Shown here: positions 27,054 to 36,574 of the stretch, piece by piece
How the letters are laid out: each line of letters opens with the position of its first letter
Position numbering within the stretch: position 1 is the stretch's first letter
Assembly (NCBI GenBank): GCA_020073145.1
Contig: JAIQFS010000007.1
Span: forward strand, 1 to 64,000
DNA: 64,000 nucleotides
Direction of reading: 5' to 3'
Origin: Terriglobia bacterium
GTDB lineage: Bacteria > Acidobacteriota > Terriglobia > Bryobacterales > Bryobacteraceae
Notes under the pieces: model-generated
Database searches by the model: none
Seen by the model: only the letters and a program-made list of their open reading frames with translations
What the model was told of the DNA's origin: nothing
Program-made: the position numbers and the translations under genes

Positions 27054-27875
27054 TCAATCTCCCCCAGCCGCGGCGCCGGCCGTCCTGCGGCTGCTTTTGG
27101 CAGGGCTGCGGAGCGAATCGAGACTAAGCGCTCCTGCGCCGCAAGTCGCGAGGAACAAGAATACGGTGAGGTACAGCGCAGTCTCGTTTCCGCCGTTGCG
27201 GAGGGGCCATAGTCCGCGGGGAGCCGCATCGAGAAGATACGCCGCGGCTAGCTCGACGCAGGTGATCGCGGCCGACCAGCGAGTGAACAGACCGAGGAGG
27301 AGGAGCACTCCGCCCAAGGTTTCCCACCAGCCGAAAAACGCGGGGAGCTGATCGATCGCCAAAGGCATTATGGCGGCGCGCCCCGCCGATTTGGGGAACA
27401 GTCCAAAGACGTGACGGTATCCATGGAGCATGAAAGTGAAGGCCAGCGCGATCCGCATTATGGCGCGTCCCCAGGGTTCCCACCCGGTCAGCGTGGCGCC
27501 CAGCTGGGATACCCGGCCGATGAGGTGATCCAAACTCCAGACACCGCCACCGGCAGTGACGAACCACAGATACGTGAAGCAGAACATTACGGCTTCTTCC
27601 CCGCCGTTGCTGATGGGAAGAAACCCGCGCCCGGCCCACTGATCGAAGTACGCCACCGCCATCTGCCCGCACAAAACGAACGCCGCTAACCGAGTGAACA
27701 GGCCGGCCACGACCATGGTTCCGCCAACTACCTCGAGAGGTCCGGCGAGGCCGTGTAACGTCAGAAACCGATGGTCAATCTGGCCGCCGGTGAATCCCCA
27801 CAGTTTCTCGGCTCCGTGCTGGAAGAACAAAAGCCCGGTGACGATGCGAATCAAGCTCAAGAGGCGTAAGTTCAC
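27054..27875 (-). CDS. DoxX-family membrane protein, tandem duplication
   Basis: 273 residues. Two DoxX units are joined: residues 1-125 (RIVTGLLFFQHGAEKLWGF and LEVVGGTMVVAGLFTRLAA) and residues 135-260 (RIALAFTFMLHGYRHVFGLFP and LGGVLLLLGLFTRWSAA). Each has four predicted membrane helices. DoxX proteins are often linked to thiosulfate or respiratory oxidation and are mostly single. The gene lies 32 bases downstream of the broken dioxygenase and may be its operon partner. The function of the fused form is unknown. Confidence 0.75.
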   Translation of the reverse strand: MNLRLLSLIRIVTGLLFFQHGAEKLWGFTGGQIDHRFLTLHGLAGPLEVVGGTMVVAGLFTRLAAFVLCGQMAVAYFDQWAGRGFLPISNGGEEAVMFCFTYLWFVTAGGGVWSLDHLIGRVSQLGATLTGWEPWGRAIMRIALAFTFMLHGYRHVFGLFPKSAGRAAIMPLAIDQLPAFFGWWETLGGVLLLLGLFTRWSAAITCVELAAAYLLDAAPRGLWPLRNGGNETALYLTVFLFLATCGAGALSLDSLRSPAKSSRRTAGAAAGGD

Positions 27876-27907
27876 TGGGACCCCTATGATAAGCCTACGA
27901 GGCAGGC

Positions 27908-28387
27908 TTAGTGAGCTTCGGCTGTCTTCTTGACGATTTGTGACGGGTCCGCGCCTACCCGGTCGGATTGCCCGCCCACCGCTTCCGCCAGCCTGAAGTT
28001 GAAATGGATACTCGGCAGGGCGCTAAATGGGGAGCCGGGATCGCCCTGTTTCGGTTCGGTAATTAGCGATTCGTTCGCGCCGAATACAGTGTCTGAGTCG
28101 ATGTGCTCATCGTCGGCCATATACAGCGCGGTGATCGCCTCGCGGTATCCAGCCGCGCCGACCAGAAAATGGATGTGGGCCGGGCGCCAGCCGTGCCGTC
28201 CCTGTGCCCGCACCATGTCGCCCACTGGCCCGTCCATCGGAATTTTGTAGCCGCGCGGTTTAATCGTGCGGAAAAAATACCGGCCCTCGTCATCGCTGAA
28301 GAAACGGCCACGAAGCTCCATCTGGCTGGGGTCCTGTTTCTGCAAATCGTAAAATCCGTTTTCATCTGGCTGCCGTGAGCTGCGCAT
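27908..28387 (-). CDS. Catalytic half of a split intradiol (catechol-type) dioxygenase
   Basis: 159 residues from ATG 28387. This frame holds the complete iron-binding part of an intradiol dioxygenase: the first Tyr in GFYDLQ, the second Tyr in RGYKIPMDGPVG, and the two His in GRHGWRPAHIHFLV. The N-terminal half lies in another frame directly upstream (28407-28931). In the usual protein, one chain runs through a VWQ motif here; instead there is a TGA at the Trp position, a roughly 16-base extra segment bounded by AGC, and a frame change. No good ribosome site precedes ATG 28387. It is probably a pseudogene half, but all metal ligands remain. Confidence 0.7.
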   Translation of the reverse strand: MRSSRQPDENGFYDLQKQDPSQMELRGRFFSDDEGRYFFRTIKPRGYKIPMDGPVGDMVRAQGRHGWRPAHIHFLVGAAGYREAITALYMADDEHIDSDTVFGANESLITEPKQGDPGSPFSALPSIHFNFRLAEAVGGQSDRVGADPSQIVKKTAEAH

Positions 28388-28406
28388 TTTTCATGCTGCT
28401 TACCTG

Positions 28407-28931
28407 TCAGACTTCGATGGACGCATGTGCGACCGGTTTTCCGTTCCCGCTCAGCACGCGGCCGTGAACGCCTATGACCTCACCCGGACAATTTTCAGCG
28501 ATGGAACGGCCGAGGGGCAGCGTAGGCGAATCCTGCCGGTAAAACGGACCGAGCAGGCTCGACTTGGTGCTCTCCTGAATCGAACGCCTGTCATTCAGTG
28601 CGTTCACCAGGCTGCTTAAACCAAGCGTATCGGAAAGCAAAATGAATTCCTGCCGGTATTCGGTGCAGGCATGTCCGATCGCGGTGAGAAACCGGACGCC
28701 CTGAATCCACTCGTCGGGCGTCAGATTCACCTCACGGGCGAAGGCGTGAAGGTGCCGCACGGCCGCATTCATGATCTCCTTCAGCCGGGCATCCTTCGTG
28801 CCAGACATCTGGTCGATTACGGCATCAGTAATGGTGTGTTCGTCGATAGCGCGAAGCATAATCCGTTGAAGATCATACTCTACGCGGGGGGCAATTGCCG
28901 TGATAGGAGCTATCGGCGGGACCGATAACAT
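28407..28931 (-). pseudogene. N-terminal half of a split intradiol dioxygenase
   Basis: 174 residues as the longest frame, with ATG 28859 as another likely start. It carries the helical linker domain (DAVIDQMSGTKDARLKEIMNAAVRHLHAFARE, EFILLSDTLGLSSLVN) and the start of the catalytic beta fold (GPFYRQDSPTLPLGRSIA, GRVLSGNGKPVAHASIEV). It then stops at TGA 28407-28409, exactly where the family has Trp in VWQ. The rest of the enzyme is in the next frame. A single-base change and a small insertion together would explain the break. Confidence 0.7.
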
Positions 28932-29062
28932 TGGCCTGCATGCCGGCGCATGAACTCGTGCGTCCTAACAACCCGCCCCACAGCACGGCAAAGCCGCGAC
29001 CGAAATCGAATCCGAAGTTCCATACTGATTCAGCCCTGCGGATTCGTGTATAACAAATACCG

Positions 29063-31219
29063 ATGAAACTTCACGGAATCTTCAGTGGCCAGCACTCTCT
29101 GGCGCTGCGAGCGCTCGCCGCGCTGGGCGTTATCGTCATCGGGCTTCAATCCCCCTGTCCGCTAAATGCACAGTCGAACAACAACGCCACCTACACTGCA
29201 ATTCAGGCGAGCGCTGGCAGAACAGCGTATTCACAAGCTTGTGCGAGTTGCCACGGGCTGAATACCGATGATGGCGAATTCGCTCCGCCGCTCAAAGGCG
29301 CGGCTTTCACGCAGAAGTATGCAGGCCAGCCGGTCAGTGAACTGATCAGTTACATAATCGGTAAGATGCCACCAGGCAATCCGGGCAGTCTCAGCGCGCC
29401 GGCCTACACGCAGATTGCAGCGTTCCTTCTTCAGCAGAATGGCGCGCCTGCTGGCAGTACGGACCTACCGGCTGATGCGCCACAGCTTGCGCGTCTGGTC
29501 TTTCCGGGTGGCGCGGCGACCCGCGGGCGTGGCCCTGGCGCCGGTCCTAGCGGCGGGCTGACTCCAGGCGTAACGCTGCCGCCGCCGCCAACGAAGACTA
29601 ATCCGCTGGACCAAATTACACCGGTGTCAGACGCTCTGTTGGAGAATCCTCCGGCAGCAGACTGGCTCACGTGGCGTCGGGGCTTCGACTACCAGGGGTT
29701 CAGTCCGCTGAAGCAGATCAGAAAATCAAACGTAAACAACCTGCGCGTGGCGTGGACGTGGACGCTGCCTCCGGGCGCGAATGAAGCCACGCCGCTGGTT
29801 CACGATGGCGTCATGCTGGTGTACGGATTCGGTGACAGCATTCAGGCTCTGGATGCGGCGACCGGCGACCTACTCTGGCAGTATTCGCGCGATCTGCCCA
29901 AGGGCTTCAACCCGACCGTCAAACGCAACATCGCAATCTACGGCAACAAGGTTTACCTCGGAACTTCGGACGTTCACGTGGTCGCGCTCGAAGTGAAGAC
30001 CGGCAAGGTTGCATGGGACCAAGCGCTCGAGTCCGACAAAGGCTTCCAACTCACCGGTGGACCGCTCATCGCCAAAGGCAAGCTCATGATCGGCACGGGT
30101 GGGCGTGTCTCGGGTGGGAACTACATCATCGCGCTCGATGCGGAGACCGGAAAGGAAGCCTGGCGCTTTAAGACCATCGCGCAGCCGGACGAACCCGGCG
30201 GCGACACCTGGAACAATCATCCGCTAGCCGACCGCAATGGCGCGTCGGTGTGGGTTGCGGGCAGTTATGACGCGCGGCTCAACCTGACGTTCTGGGGTGT
30301 CGCGCAGACCTACGATACCGGCGTTCTGGCGCATCCGAAGCCGGCCGTGAACAACGACGGCCTTTACACCGACTGCACGCTGGCGCTCAATCCCGACACC
30401 GGCAAGCTGGTCTGGTATTACCAGCATCTGCCGAACGATCAGTGGGACCTGGACTGGGTGTTCGAGCGGCAGATTGTTCGCATGCCGGTCAATGGAACCG
30501 TGCGTCCACTGGTGATGACGGCTGGCAAGATGGCGATCTATGACGTACTCGATGCGGAAACCGGCAAGTGGATTTACTCGAAGGATCTCGGGCTGCAGAA
30601 CATTGTCACGTCCATTGATCCGAAGACGGGGAAAAAGAACATCGATCCCAATTCCTTGCCCGGCGATGGCAAGGACCGCGTGATCTGTCCGCATGCGGGC
30701 GGCGCTAAGAGCTGGATTCCAGGTTCGTTCAACCCGGATACCAAGATTCTGTATGTGCCGCTGGTGGAATCCTGCATGGATCTGAATCCGGTGCGTGATG
30801 GCGGACGCGGCAGCCTTTCAACGGGCGTGCGCTGGTCGCTGCGTCCGCGTCCAGATTCGGACGGAAGATACGGGCGCGTCCAGGCGATCAATATGCTGAC
30901 GCGCGAAGTCGTATGGACATCGCGGCATCGTGCGCCGGAATCCAGCGGCGTACTCGATACGGCTGGGGGCGTCGTCTTCAGCGGCTCCATCGACCGGTAT
31001 TTCCGTGCCTATGATGATCAAACCGGGAAGGTGCTTTGGGAGACGCGCCTGAATGATGTGCCCAGCAATGCGCCGATCAGCTACTCCGTGAACGGCAGGC
31101 AATATATCGCCATCGGTGTGGGGAACGGCGGCGCGCAGGCTATCACCTTTCCTCCGCTCGTGCCGGAAATTCAGAACACGGATCGCGCCGCCACAATTTG
31201 GGTCTTCGAGGCGCCGTAG
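29063..31219 (+). CDS. Secreted cytochrome c-PQQ dehydrogenase fusion (quinohaemoprotein)
   Basis: 718 residues. The signal peptide is followed by one cytochrome domain (CASCH at residues 60-64, GKMPPGNPG as a probable Met ligand), a proline/glycine linker, and a PQQ propeller from about residue 195: PAADWLTWRRGFDYQGFSPLKQI, VNNLRVAWTWTLPPG, ALDAATGDLLWQY, ALNPDTGKLVWYYQHLPNDQWDLDWVFE and YDDQTGKVLWETRL. The DQWDLDWVF segment sits at the catalytic-Asp region. In most quinohaemoproteins the cytochrome is C-terminal, here it is N-terminal. It starts divergently from the dioxygenase gene. Confidence 0.8.
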   Translation: MKLHGIFSGQHSLALRALAALGVIVIGLQSPCPLNAQSNNNATYTAIQASAGRTAYSQACASCHGLNTDDGEFAPPLKGAAFTQKYAGQPVSELISYIIGKMPPGNPGSLSAPAYTQIAAFLLQQNGAPAGSTDLPADAPQLARLVFPGGAATRGRGPGAGPSGGLTPGVTLPPPPTKTNPLDQITPVSDALLENPPAADWLTWRRGFDYQGFSPLKQIRKSNVNNLRVAWTWTLPPGANEATPLVHDGVMLVYGFGDSIQALDAATGDLLWQYSRDLPKGFNPTVKRNIAIYGNKVYLGTSDVHVVALEVKTGKVAWDQALESDKGFQLTGGPLIAKGKLMIGTGGRVSGGNYIIALDAETGKEAWRFKTIAQPDEPGGDTWNNHPLADRNGASVWVAGSYDARLNLTFWGVAQTYDTGVLAHPKPAVNNDGLYTDCTLALNPDTGKLVWYYQHLPNDQWDLDWVFERQIVRMPVNGTVRPLVMTAGKMAIYDVLDAETGKWIYSKDLGLQNIVTSIDPKTGKKNIDPNSLPGDGKDRVICPHAGGAKSWIPGSFNPDTKILYVPLVESCMDLNPVRDGGRGSLSTGVRWSLRPRPDSDGRYGRVQAINMLTREVVWTSRHRAPESSGVLDTAGGVVFSGSIDRYFRAYDDQTGKVLWETRLNDVPSNAPISYSVNGRQYIAIGVGNGGAQAITFPPLVPEIQNTDRAATIWVFEAP

Positions 31220-31223
31220 GTGG

Positions 31224-32462
<1,239 letters not shown>

Positions 32463-34031
32463 CTATTCGCGGCACTCAAAGTTTGCCGCATCTTCGGTGT
32501 TACCGCTTCCTTTGTACTGTGCATGAAGCGGGTAGGCGCAGAGCGGACGGCTGCGTCCGGGGAAGGAACGTCCCGTGGCCGTGAGACTTTCGGGCGCGAC
32601 GCCCTGCTCGACCCAACGCACCATCGCGCTGAGCGCGTCGAAGGAATCGAGCGTCTCCGGACCGCCGGCGCAGTGGCCCATTCCCGGCACAAGATAGAGG
32701 CGGCTCCACGTGCGTACTTTGTCGTCGCCGCCATTGGCTTTCGTCATGCGCTCGTAGTAATCGACGGTATCCTGCGAAGAGAACCAGGGATCGCTGTTGC
32801 CGTGGTAGAAGAGGAGCTTGCCGCCGTGGCCGGAGAACGTGTTGAGATTGGTCCAGCGCGCGGTGGTATTGAGAGGCTCGGCGGGGTCGTTGCGCACCCG
32901 ATCCACTGCGGCGTCAACATCCATGCCAATATCGGTGAATCCGGGGCCGACGGGGCTCGATCCGCCATGCAGAAGACCGGGGATGCCCTGCGTTGAAGCG
33001 ATCCCAGTGTCGAAGAAGAATCCGGCATAGACCTGACGGCCTTGGGAATCCTTCGGACCGGCGAAACCTTTCTCGAGCGCGGCGGCCTGCGCGGCGGAGA
33101 GACAGCCTTCGGCCTTCGCGCCTCTGCAGACCAGGGCTTTGGGATCGAAGTGGCAGGCCTTCCGGTTGAAGATCATGCGATCTTTGACGCCGTCGAGCGC
33201 GTCGCACTGATTGATCAGGCCCTCGATCACCGTTTTCCTGTCGCTGTCGGAAAGAGCATCGTTCGTGATCGGCTGACCTTTGTCATTTTTCGGGGCGATT
33301 TCGTTGAGCGAAGCGGCGACCCATCGATCGCCGATGCCCGAGTAGCTCGTACGCATGGCGGGCGAGCCAGCGATGACTCCATCGAAGTATGTCGGATAGC
33401 GCTCAGCCATCAGCATGGCTTCGCGGCCACCGGTGGAGCATCCGGCGAAGTAAGAATGATCGATGGGTTTGCCGTAATGCTGCGCGACGATGCGCTTTGC
33501 GATTTCGGCGAAGCGGCCGATGGCGATATAAGCGAAATCGAGACTGGCGAGCTGATCCTGCTGGAAGCTGCCATCGAAGCCGCCGCGGCCCTCGTGACCG
33601 GTGTCGGTGCTGGCGACCGCGAAGCCCCGCGCGAGTCCGGGTTCAGTTCCTGCCCCGCTCGCGCCGATTGGCGCCTGCACGGAGCCGTTGAGGCCTCCAC
33701 CGCCCTGCAGAAGAAAGCGTCCGTTCCAGTTCTGCGGCAATACGATGGCGAAGCCTATACCGTAGGTCGCGCCCGCAGCGCCGGTGCGCTTGTCGATCAT
33801 GCCGTCAATGCGGCAGTATGCAGGCAGCTTGACCGTGGAAGCCAGCGCTCCGCGACCGGGAAGCGCCGATCCGGCAGGGAACCATTCCGTTTTGGCGACC
33901 TCTAGACTCACGCCCGCCACCTGCAGCTGTTTCATGGAGGCGCACGCGGCGGCAGGATCGGCGGATTGCGCCAGAGCGCTTCCACAAACGATGAACGGAA
34001 CGGCGGCTATTGTTGAGCTAAGGTATTTCAT
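32463..34031 (-). CDS. Tannase/feruloyl-esterase family protein
   Basis: 522 residues with a signal peptide. The alpha/beta-hydrolase carries the complete CS-D-HC motif of this family: GCSTGGRE (the Cys next to the catalytic Ser), GNSDPWF (Asp) and GMGHCAGG (His-Cys). The two cysteines make the disulfide that holds the catalytic Ser and His together. GGGGLNG near residue 115 is the oxyanion loop. The family hydrolyses ester bonds of gallic, ferulic or related acids; the exact substrate is unknown. Its ATG overlaps the stop of the MFS transporter, with AGGAG seven bases upstream, so transport and hydrolysis are coupled. Confidence 0.85.
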   Translation of the reverse strand: MKYLSSTIAAVPFIVCGSALAQSADPAAACASMKQLQVAGVSLEVAKTEWFPAGSALPGRGALASTVKLPAYCRIDGMIDKRTGAAGATYGIGFAIVLPQNWNGRFLLQGGGGLNGSVQAPIGASGAGTEPGLARGFAVASTDTGHEGRGGFDGSFQQDQLASLDFAYIAIGRFAEIAKRIVAQHYGKPIDHSYFAGCSTGGREAMLMAERYPTYFDGVIAGSPAMRTSYSGIGDRWVAASLNEIAPKNDKGQPITNDALSDSDRKTVIEGLINQCDALDGVKDRMIFNRKACHFDPKALVCRGAKAEGCLSAAQAAALEKGFAGPKDSQGRQVYAGFFFDTGIASTQGIPGLLHGGSSPVGPGFTDIGMDVDAAVDRVRNDPAEPLNTTARWTNLNTFSGHGGKLLFYHGNSDPWFSSQDTVDYYERMTKANGGDDKVRTWSRLYLVPGMGHCAGGPETLDSFDALSAMVRWVEQGVAPESLTATGRSFPGRSRPLCAYPLHAQYKGSGNTEDAANFECRE

Positions 34032-35271
34032 TCGTTACTCCTTGATTGATGGCAAAAGCTGTATTGGGTTTCGTCGACCTGGCGGAACACACGAATCGTG
34101 GGGTTGAACATCCAGTTCAGCGTTAGTCCGATGAACAGCACAGCGGCAAATCCGGTGGCAAGAACGAATCCATAGCCCGGGCCGCCCATTCTGTCGCTGA
34201 TCGCCCCCATCGCGAGAGGCGCGAGTACGGCGGATACACACGTGAAAAATAGAATGACGCCGGCCGCCGCCCCGTGTTCCGATTTCGGCAGGCAGCTGAT
34301 GCCTTTGGAATTAATGGTCGGGTAGATCACTGACATGAACACTCCCGAGAGCGGCAGCAGATAAATGGCCCACGCGATGCCGCCAGCCACGCACGCCATA
34401 AAACAAGCGAGGATCAGTGCGGAAAACACCGCGAGCACTCCGGTCCATTGAAAGCGATTGAGCATCCACGAGCCGAGAAATCGTCCCGCGGCGCGCAGTA
34501 AAAAACGATGGAGATGCTGTAAGCTGCGAGCCATGCAGAGCGCCCGTGATAGCCGGCGACCAGCGTTGGCATCCAGACGTAGACTGCTGATTCCACCGCC
34601 ACGTACAGGAAGGCTCCGAGAGAGAAGGCCAGAACGTAGCGATTTGTGAATGCGGACATAGTGTTGGACCGAGGGGCTTCGGCGGATTTGGCCGCGGGGT
34701 AACGCACTGAGGCCGCAGTCACGATCAGCAGGACGCACATCGTCCCGGCGATCACGTAGAGCCATTGCCATGAAAGACCGCGGAGCAGAAGCGGGGCCAG
34801 AATCGCGGGGCCGATGATCGATCCAACGCCGAAGAAGCCTTCCACCGTGTTCATGATCGAGGTGTGTTCTGCCGTTGAGGAAACGATGTCGCCGATGAGC
34901 GCGAGCGCCGCTGTTTTGAAGATACAGATTGCCGCGCCCGAGAGAGCCATGAGCGCGCAAAAATACCAGAACGAATTGCCTGCGATAAACAGATAAGATG
35001 CCGCAGCGAAGAGTGTGAGTCCGGCGATGATGGCCGGTTTGCGGCCGATGCGATCGGCGAGGTGGCCGAGCAGGAAACCCGCCAAGGCGATGCCGCCCAT
35101 GGTCGCGTATTGAAATGACCCGGCAGCTGTCAGGCTGAGATGGAAGTTTCTGACGATTTCCGGAATGATGATGCCGACGGAATCGGTGGTCATCGCAAAC
35201 ATCATGAACATGACGAAGGTCAGGGCTTTGATCACGGTAAGGTGCTGGCGCGTCAATGTCGCGGCCGACAC
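34028..35271 (-). pseudogene. MFS transporter with a single-base frameshift
   Basis: Two overlapping frames together encode a complete MFS transporter of about 414 residues. The first ends with AAYSISIVF and the second continues LLRAAGRFLGSW. The break is at a run of six A (34500-34505 on the plus strand); seven would restore the frame. Twelve hydrophobic segments are present overall and signature loop LLGHLADRIGRKPAI is intact. The start is doubtful: GTG 35271 precedes VSAATLTRQHLTVIK, and the original N-terminus may have been cut by the neighbouring inversion. It lies upstream of the tannase gene and overlaps it by four bases. Confidence 0.7.
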
Positions 35272-35293
35272 CGGTGCGGCGGAGCAGGTCGAG

Positions 35294-35548
35294 AATGGCG
35301 CCGATGCCGGCTTCGATCCCATCGATCACACGAAGGTCGATCAGCGGCTCGGCTCCTGGGATGACGTTCGGTCGCTGAGCCGTGTAGTGGACATCATGGC
35401 CGACCTCATCGGTAGGCCAGAAGAAAGGCAACAAATGAACGCCGCCGAACAGGCCGGCGAACGGGCCATCGAGAAGCTGCTGAAGTTCACGCATGCCGCC
35501 GCCGGAAAAGCGATCGACATAAGCAATCAGCTGGACCTGGTTTTTCAT
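35294..35548 (-). pseudogene. Sucrose phosphorylase remnant with an internal inversion
   Basis: The minus strand from ATG 35548 reads MKNQVQLIAYVDRF, LLDGPFAGLFGGVHLLPFFWPT, close to the N-terminus of sucrose phosphorylase (known MKNKVQLITYADRLG and GVHILPFF). The next 39 codons exist but on the plus strand at 35294-35410, reading NGADAGFDPIDHTKVDQRLG, then SWDDVRSLSRVVDIMADLI. Joined, they give FFWPTNGADAGFDPIDH, as expected. Thus a 117-base piece was inverted in place; the rest of the gene is lost. The start ATG overlaps the stop of the transporter remnant upstream. Confidence 0.75.
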
Positions 35549-35690
35549 ACCCGGTGCTCAATCTCCTCGAGCCGGATGCGGGCGGTTTCGGGATAGAACT
35601 TCAGCACAACAAAGAACTGCGCCGTCATCATGACCGCGAAGAAGACGAATGGCCCAACCTGTAAATACAGATTGCCGTCCCCTGTTGGTA
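35545..35690 (-). pseudogene. C-terminal remnant of a sugar (MFS) transporter
   Basis: The minus strand ends with VGPFVFFAVMMTAQFFVVLKF, YPETARIRLEEIEHRV and a TGA that overlaps the ATG of the sucrose phosphorylase remnant. A last membrane helix followed by a PETxxxxLEEIE tail is typical of sugar-porter MFS proteins. The rest is missing. The pair was probably a sucrose transport and phosphorolysis operon. Confidence 0.65.
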
Positions 35691-35733
35691 ACTTTGGCAC
35701 TGCAAGCAAGTATCTGGTGTCGGGTTATGGATG

Positions 35734-35862
35734 TCAATCCGTTTTGCGCGGGCCGCACGACTCGCGGACGACCAGGTGGAAGTTGAGCAGAATATCGCGC
35801 GCGGGGAGTTTCGGCTCCAGGCCGGACGCGCACGAATGACGGGCGAGCAGGATTCGAAGGCA
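35734..35862 (-). pseudogene. C-terminal remnant of a LacI-type regulator
   Basis: On the minus strand the frame before TGA 35734-35736 reads KLPARDILLNFHLVVRESCG. This matches the end of LacI/GalR repressors (usually a hydrophobic strand, then LVVRES). The DNA-binding part is gone. Together with the transporter and phosphorylase remnants it suggests a decayed sugar locus. Confidence 0.55.
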
Positions 35863-36173
35863 CGTACCAGAATGCCGATCCAGTCGAGCTTAAACTCGGG
35901 CTGCTGCGGATCGGCGACGTTGCGATGGGCGCGGTCGACGCGGAGGTATTCAATCTGATCGCGCAGAGACTGAAGAAAGAGTCGCCATACACTGCGACCA
36001 TGATGGCGACGCTGACGAACGGAATGGCGCGCTCCGGATATATACCGAACGATGCGGCGTACGGGATGGATACGTTCGAAGTGCTGTCTTCACGCCTGAA
36101 ACCGGGGTGCGCGGAGGGTGCGATTGTCAACGGGATTCTGGATCTGATGGCCCGGTCCCGCGGCCATGAGTAA
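35842..36173 (+). pseudogene. C-terminal remnant of a neutral ceramidase-like protein
   Basis: The plus-strand frame to TAA 36171-36173 reads LGLLRIGDVAMGAVDAEVF, IAQRLKKESPYTATMMATL, TNGMARSGYIPNDAAYGMDT and AEGAIVNGILDLMAR. The TNG-x-GYIP-x-AAY pattern and the last helix agree with neutral ceramidase-family proteins. Only about 110 residues are left, with no start codon of its own at the expected place. It is adjacent to the LacI remnant on the opposite strand. Confidence 0.6.
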
Positions 36174-36185
36174 GAGAGTACCGGA

Positions 36186-36412
36186 AATCACGTCTTCGAG
36201 CGGGTCTTTAGGGAGGCGCTCCGAGAACATGCTTATCTCGCCCGGAATCCGAACCAAAGGACCGACGCCCGCACCCTGCGGCGCGTGGCCCTGCGGCATC
36301 ACGATCAGCATCGGCCGGGCTTTGCCACATCTAGCTCGATAGCGATGGCGCGCATACGTGGACGGTGTGGCGCAAATACCTGGCCGATTTTACGCCGCGG
36401 CTGTTTCGATGA
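36186..36412 (+). pseudogene. PF00756-type esterase remnant with inverted segment
   Basis: Two pieces of one esterase lie next to each other in opposite orientation. On the plus strand, 36344-36412 reads DGAHTWTVWRKYLADFTPRLFR and stop, matching the end of the esterase at 31224 (same PRLFR ending). On the minus strand, 36326-36186 reads GKARPMLIVMPQGHAPQGAG and GEISMFSERLPKDPLEDVI, matching the middle of such esterases before the serine elbow. The elbow itself is missing. Confidence 0.65.
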
Positions 36413-36487
36413 ATGCAGGACTCGCAATTCCCGTGCAGTACAGACTCCTCTAAACAAGAGAAACTCGTTGCCCCCGTTGGCAGTCTC

Positions 36488-36543
36488 ATACCAGTCAACC
36501 GGTATGAATTGGCTTTGACTAATCGTTTCGGCCACGATAGACT
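36488..36543 (+). promoter_or_regulatory. Operator site 1 and promoter of the hydrolase-tannase operon
   Basis: The 18-base partial palindrome ATACCAGTCAACCGGTAT (36488-36505; flanked by TC and GA, giving 22 bases) is followed by a strong promoter: TTGACT (36515-36520), 17 bases and TAGACT (36538-36543). The operator ends nine bases before the -35. Three more copies of the palindrome are at 42813, 45840 and 50945. Confidence 0.7.
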
Positions 36544-36574
36544 GGCAATGCTCATCAAGCCCGAAGGAGTTGAC

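Noticed and set aside
28385-28412. UGA read as selenocysteine, or an intron beginning CAG-GTAAGC
   Set aside because: The family has Trp at this place and the frame also changes, so recoding alone would not help. The splice-like string is chance.
34490-34510. Programmed ribosomal frameshift in the transporter
   Set aside because: No heptamer slippery pattern with a downstream structure is evident; a simple one-base loss in a homopolymer explains it. Transcript slippage is kept as a possibility only.
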